Shown one piece after another: positions 6,019 to 9,165 of a stretch of DNA of 9,165 bases (positions within the stretch are counted from its first letter, which is position 1; each line of letters opens with the position of its first letter). The stretch is taken from NCBI GenBank assembly GCA_022712475.1, contig JALAGK010000131.1, forward strand, positions 1 through 9,165, read 5' to 3'. The translations under genes and the position numbers were made by a program. Source of the stretch: Enterobacteriaceae bacterium. GTDB taxonomy: Bacteria > Pseudomonadota > Gammaproteobacteria > Enterobacterales > Enterobacteriaceae. The notes beneath the pieces are model-generated. The model saw only the letters and a program-made list of their open reading frames with translations. It searched no databases and was not told the origin of the DNA.

Positions 6019-6808
6019 GCGTTCCCCTTAAATCGAGCCCCTGTAACCACCGCTGCGCTATTGAGATTCCCAGCAAGATATCGGCACCCGACGTATGCCC
6101 GAGTGAGAGTAAGCGCCCAATAGCAGGTTGTGGGCTGCGACCGGACTGCAAATGGCGTATCACCTTCAGTACCGGCGTTGAAAACTCCCCCCTTCTGGCA
6201 CTGTTCAGATAGCTGCAGCTTACCGAAGTTGTCAGCTGTGCAAGTTGATCCGCTGGGGGTAAAAAAGAAGGCAGGCGAGTAAATAAGTCCGTGGTATGCA
6301 ATACGGCAAGCATTCCGGTTAATACGTCATCACCGCTGGGCGTAAGCCCGGGGCCATAACCGAGAAGCCAGCCCCAGTCAGGCTTCTCGCCCTGACGCCA
6401 GCATTCGAGTTGCGTGATAATCTTTGATGCAAGTGGCCGCTGTCCAGGTGGTGGGTTTAATGCGCCGCACAGCCCGCTTAAGTGTGTAACGGCTGGCAGC
6501 GTGATAGCAGCGACAGCACCTGCGTTGACCCGCAAATGGAGCTGGCGCAGCGGGTACAGCGCTACCCCTTGCCCCTGCAAGGTCGTTCCTTTTTTGAAAA
6601 GTCGTTCGACGTGCGTCACACGGGAAAACTGAGCCCGGCTGAGCAGCACGCCCGCCGGCCCCATCCCCTTACCGTAGCGAAAAAGTGTTAGCAGTGCGCC
6701 TTGCGCATGTTGGTAGTTAATGGCCTGGGTAAAACGGCTGTGTAACTGCCATTCGCCATCAGGAAGTTGATGGAGCCCGGCGCAGGCCAGCGCGTGAATA
6801 GTGAGCAT
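5975..6808 (-). CDS. DUF2877 protein, AllH/YlbF-like oxamate carbamoyltransferase subunit
   Basis: The protein is 277 residues, close to E. coli AllH (YlbF, about 271). The DUF2877 signature GYGPGLTPSGDDVLTGML (residues 150-167) and the C-terminal LGHTSGADILLGI (236-248) are clear. AllH has been reported, with AllF and AllG, to make the oxamate carbamoyltransferase that splits oxalurate with phosphate into oxamate and carbamoyl phosphate. The biochemical role of each subunit is not settled. E. coli YahE is a second DUF2877 homologue, so an AllH-type function is inferred from the operon and the AllS-like neighbour. The start is ATG 6808-6806, with GGAGG 4 nt upstream. The frame stays open to ATG 6847, but that codon has no ribosome-binding site and adds 13 residues. 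The gene lies 89 nt after the DUF1116 gene and overlaps the regulator start by 44 nt. Confidence 0.87.
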   Translation of the reverse strand: MLTIHALACAGLHQLPDGEWQLHSRFTQAINYQHAQGALLTLFRYGKGMGPAGVLLSRAQFSRVTHVERLFKKGTTLQGQGVALYPLRQLHLRVNAGAVAAITLPAVTHLSGLCGALNPPPGQRPLASKIITQLECWRQGEKPDWGWLLGYGPGLTPSGDDVLTGMLAVLHTTDLFTRLPSFLPPADQLAQLTTSVSCSYLNSARRGEFSTPVLKVIRHLQSGRSPQPAIGRLLSLGHTSGADILLGISIAQRWLQGLDLRGTHARSGNNTHVYSGC

Positions 6809-6812
6809 TTGT

Positions 6813-6817
6813 CCTCC
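6813..6817 (-). promoter_or_regulatory. Shine-Dalgarno deciding the DUF2877 start
   Basis: GGAGG lies 4 nt before ATG 6808-6806. The upstream in-frame ATG at 6847-6845 is preceded by GGGCCGG at the foot of a hairpin and lacks a usable site. Confidence 0.65.
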
Positions 6818-6848
6818 GCCATACCAAACGGCAATCTCGCGTCTCATC

Positions 6849-6878
6849 CGGCCCGGGCAGGCAAAAACACCCGAGCCG
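6849..6878 (-). other. Strong intercistronic hairpin between the DUF1116 and DUF2877 genes
   Basis: On the minus strand CGGCTCGGG (6878-6870) pairs with CCCGGGCCG (6857-6849) over a 12-nt loop containing TTTTT. This is nine pairs, eight of them Watson-Crick plus one G-T wobble. No T-tract follows, so it should not be an intrinsic terminator. It occupies the only long gap in an otherwise tight operon. An mRNA-stabilising stem at the 3' end of the upstream cistron, or a processing site, is the simplest reading. A degenerate REP-like element is possible. Confidence 0.6.
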
Positions 6879-6897
6879 TTTCCAGCTGGCCGAGCGA

Positions 6898-8160
6898 TTA
6901 CGCCGTGATATGATGCAGTTCAGCCAGCGCTTCCACTGCCTTTTCAAAACACAGCAATGGCGCGCGCACGGTTCCCGCGCCAACCTGACCAATACCCGCT
7001 TCCCGGTGGGCAATACCGGTATTGATCAACGGCGTAATGCCCGTTTCTACCACACGGCGAATATCAAGCCCCAGGCAGGCGCCTTTGAAATCCCAGGATG
7101 GGATCTGGAACAGCGGGTTACTCGCCAGATAGATCTCGGCCATTTCCTCAGAGGTTTCCAGCGCTGCCCCCATACCTCCTGCGCCAACGAAACGGGTAAC
7201 GCCCGGTGCGGCGATCATTGCCGCACCACCTATCCCGAGCGTTTCCGTGATAGCGCTGTCACCAATATCCGGGTTGGCGTCGGCCTGGCTGTAGCCGGTA
7301 AAAAACAGCCCCTGCGGCGTGTTCACCGGGGCGGTGAACCAGCGCTCCCCGGTGCCGCTTACGCGGATACCAAAATCACGCCCGTTGCGCGTCATGGCGG
7401 TAACAATGGATCCGGCCTTAATTTCTGCCGCCGCATCCATTACCGCTTTGCTGTAGGCCATCGCCAGGTTGAGGAAGAACTGATCGGTCACACTCAGGAA
7501 TTGCAGCACCTCAATAATGTCTGCCTTCGGGCGATCCAGCCCGGCAATCACCGGCGACAACGTGCGCAGCAGCAGTGAGGAGGCCGCAATATTACGCTGG
7601 TGAAACTCATCCCCCATCGTGATGGCCTGCGCCATTATGGCTGTGAGATCAACACCGTTTTCCATGCGTGAAAGCGCGTCCTGCAGCACCGGCGACAGCG
7701 TGTCACGCATCCAGCGCAGACGTTTTTGAACGTCGTCGCCATACGCGCCAAAGCGCATGACTTTACCAATGCCCTCGTTGAGGTTGCAGCAGGCCTGATT
7801 GCCATGCACCACATCACGAACGACCAGCACTGGCATGTTCGCGGAGGTGATGCCGCCCATTGGCCCCACAGCACCCACATGATGGCAAGGAATGAACGCG
7901 ACCTCGCCCTGCTCCAGTAACTGCACGGCCTCGTCCTCGGTTGCCGCCCAGCCTTCAAACAACGAGGCACCAATACAGGCTCCGCGCATGGGGCCAGTCA
8001 TATCTGCCCAGGCGATTGGCGGGCCTGCGTGCAGTAATTTACGTCCAGAAGCTAATTCAACCACGGCCTCTTTGGCCGGTTTTACCGCCACCCAGTGCGG
8101 GCGCGCGGCTTTGATGCGTTCGATAATGGCGTCGTTGGCCTGTGCAATAGATGAATACAT
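6898..8160 (-). CDS. DUF1116 protein, AllG/YlbE-like oxamate carbamoyltransferase subunit
   Basis: The protein is 420 residues, matching E. coli AllG (YlbE, about 419) and shorter than the other E. coli DUF1116 protein, YahG. Conserved glycine-rich stretches include PPIAWADMTGPMRGA (residues 47-61), PCHHVGAVGPMGGITSANMP (91-110) and HGNQACCNLNEGIGKV (119-134). Later come AMTRNGRDFGIRVSGTG, GIGGAAMIAAPGVTRFVGAG and a C-terminal TGIAHREAGIGQVGAG. AllG is reported as one of three subunits of the oxamate carbamoyltransferase. No signal peptide or membrane span is evident, so it is probably cytoplasmic. The frame is open to 8409, but those 83 extra residues lie over the fdrA 3' end and are not family sequence. 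ATG 8160-8158 has AGAGG (8172-8168) 7 nt upstream. It starts 16 nt after the fdrA stop, which implies cotranscription. Confidence 0.9.
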   Translation of the reverse strand: MYSSIAQANDAIIERIKAARPHWVAVKPAKEAVVELASGRKLLHAGPPIAWADMTGPMRGACIGASLFEGWAATEDEAVQLLEQGEVAFIPCHHVGAVGPMGGITSANMPVLVVRDVVHGNQACCNLNEGIGKVMRFGAYGDDVQKRLRWMRDTLSPVLQDALSRMENGVDLTAIMAQAITMGDEFHQRNIAASSLLLRTLSPVIAGLDRPKADIIEVLQFLSVTDQFFLNLAMAYSKAVMDAAAEIKAGSIVTAMTRNGRDFGIRVSGTGERWFTAPVNTPQGLFFTGYSQADANPDIGDSAITETLGIGGAAMIAAPGVTRFVGAGGMGAALETSEEMAEIYLASNPLFQIPSWDFKGACLGLDIRRVVETGITPLINTGIAHREAGIGQVGAGTVRAPLLCFEKAVEALAELHHITA

Positions 8161-8176
8161 ATCCGTACCTCTGAAC

Positions 8177-9165
8177 TTAATGTAACTGTTTGAGTAAACT
8201 GGCGAGACGGGCATTGCCCCCGGCAATGGGCGCCCACTGATAATGCACAACCGGTGTACCGCTGCTCTGTAAATCCAGCGCAAAACTGCGCAAACCTGCG
8301 TTGATGACTTGTACACCATCAAGAAGCGTGCCGGGTGTTGCGCGCGCGTTGTGCGCCCGATGGTGCGTGAGGCTAATCGCGAGCAGTACGGCTTCTTCGA
8401 GGGTTTCAACGACGGCTATCCCGGCCTCGCGTAGTTTTTCGCTCTGCCCGCTGCGCCCCTGGGGATCCGCTTCGGTCCCGGTTAGCGTGGCTATCACCAC
8501 CAGCGGCGCGGTGCGGTGGCTACGCACCTGAGAAATGGCTTCCACAACGGCACCTGCCGGATCGGCACACGCGCCGTAGCCCAGAACCACATCCAGCAAC
8601 AGCACGCCCACATCCGTCTGTGCGGCCAGTTTTTCAATTTCAATGCTGCGGGTTGCCGGGTCGATCATCGGATGCGGTCTGCCGAGGGTGTAACTGTCAT
8701 CGCCAAGATCGACAATCCGGTGGCCGCTGGCCTCCAGCATGACGCCTTGCGCATGGCTTTCGCTGACAGGCACTCCAAGCCCGGCAGAAAGCAGCATCGC
8801 GGCTTCAGCCGCCAGCGTACCGCCGGCGTACAGTCCGCAAATGCCTTTGCCAACCACCTCCGGCTGGGTCTGCCGCTGTTGTGCCACGCGCATTAACAGC
8901 ACCGCCAGTTGCGCGGCATCAGACAGCGAGTTCGCCAGCCAGACGTTGCCTTCACGACGCTGCTCGGGTTTGCTGCCTAAAAAGAGGGCAACAACCGGTT
9001 TCCCCACCTCCTGCATCGCGGCGATAATACGGGTTCGCACCTGGGGTGACGGTGGTTTGGAGACAAACGCAATGACTTGCGTGGCATCATTCGCGGCCAG
9101 CATATCCAGTGCCGTCAGCGCGCTGATGCCGCCAACCTCAGCGCTCAGGTCGCGCCCCCCTAAAC
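8177..9165 (-). CDS. fdrA: FdrA, acyl-CoA synthetase-like oxamate carbamoyltransferase subunit (C-terminal part)
   Basis: This is the C-terminal 328 residues of a protein of about 555 in E. coli; the 5' end is outside the window and the frame is open to the edge. FdrA (AllF) resembles the succinyl-CoA synthetase alpha subunit/ATP-citrate lyase family. The visible part starts at LGGRDLSAEVGGISALTALD, near the end of the CoA-binding half. The ligase-like half carries ICGLYAGGTLAAEA, IVDLGDDSYTLGRPHPMIDP, VLLLDVVLGYGACADPA and the C-terminal GLRSFALDLQSSGTPVVHYQW-type segment. All of these recall E. coli FdrA. The name comes from suppression of dominant-negative ftsH mutations. Later work assigns it to oxalurate phosphorolysis with AllG and AllH. 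It is the first visible gene of the operon. The position of the start and the promoter cannot be seen. Confidence 0.93.
   Translation of the reverse strand, partial: LGGRDLSAEVGGISALTALDMLAANDATQVIAFVSKPPSPQVRTRIIAAMQEVGKPVVALFLGSKPEQRREGNVWLANSLSDAAQLAVLLMRVAQQRQTQPEVVGKGICGLYAGGTLAAEAAMLLSAGLGVPVSESHAQGVMLEASGHRIVDLGDDSYTLGRPHPMIDPATRSIEIEKLAAQTDVGVLLLDVVLGYGACADPAGAVVEAISQVRSHRTAPLVVIATLTGTEADPQGRSGQSEKLREAGIAVVETLEEAVLLAISLTHHRAHNARATPGTLLDGVQVINAGLRSFALDLQSSGTPVVHYQWAPIAGGNARLASLLKQLH

Noticed and set aside
6910..7578. A 222-codon plus-strand open frame antisense to the DUF1116 gene.
   Set aside because: It is a shadow frame produced by GC-rich third positions of the real gene, with no family resemblance.
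8161..8409. An 83-residue N-terminal extension of the DUF1116 protein.
   Set aside because: It overlaps the fdrA 3' end in another frame, does not resemble the family, and a good Shine-Dalgarno precedes ATG 8160.

Overview
The window is chromosomal DNA from a member of the Enterobacteriaceae. RpiA, ArgP, YggE, ArgO, MscS and the SerA N-terminus are close to the E. coli proteins as I remember them and lie in the same relative order. It is not E. coli itself. The methylmalonyl-CoA (scpA/sbm) cluster that separates argP from yggE in E. coli is absent, and the gene upstream of mscS is not fbaA. An Enterobacter-, Klebsiella- or Kosakonia-like genome would fit, but the sequence alone does not fix the genus.

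Left part (1-4955), conserved backbone: the 5' end of serA (minus strand, cut by the window edge) is followed by a 292-bp regulatory gap with a good serA promoter and a CRP-type site. Next come rpiA (minus) and, divergent from it, argP (plus). argP converges on yggE, and two tandem bidirectional terminators separate them. yggE, argO and mscS are all on the minus strand. argP encodes the arginine/lysine-sensing activator of the arginine exporter gene argO, so regulator and target lie within about 2 kb, with only yggE between them. yggE and argO both need their starts moved downstream of the longest open frame, to GTG codons that have proper Shine-Dalgarno sequences.

Right part (5086-9165), accessory operon: four minus-strand genes read fdrA (C-terminal 328 residues only, cut by the right edge) > DUF1116 protein (AllG/YlbE-like) > DUF2877 protein (AllH/YlbF-like) > LysR regulator closely resembling AllS. 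In E. coli, FdrA/YlbE/YlbF (AllF/AllG/AllH) have been reported as the three components of oxamate carbamoyltransferase. That enzyme phosphorolyses oxalurate to oxamate and carbamoyl phosphate at the end of anaerobic allantoin use. The unit here is therefore probably a carbamoyltransferase operon carrying its own AllS-type activator as the last gene. The regulator start codon lies inside the DUF2877 gene (44-nt overlap), and a strong GC-rich hairpin occupies the only sizeable gap, between the DUF1116 and DUF2877 genes. The operon promoter, the FdrA N-terminus and any carbamate kinase or allantoin genes lie beyond the right edge.

No tRNA, rRNA, insertion sequence, CRISPR array, phage gene or attachment site is visible.
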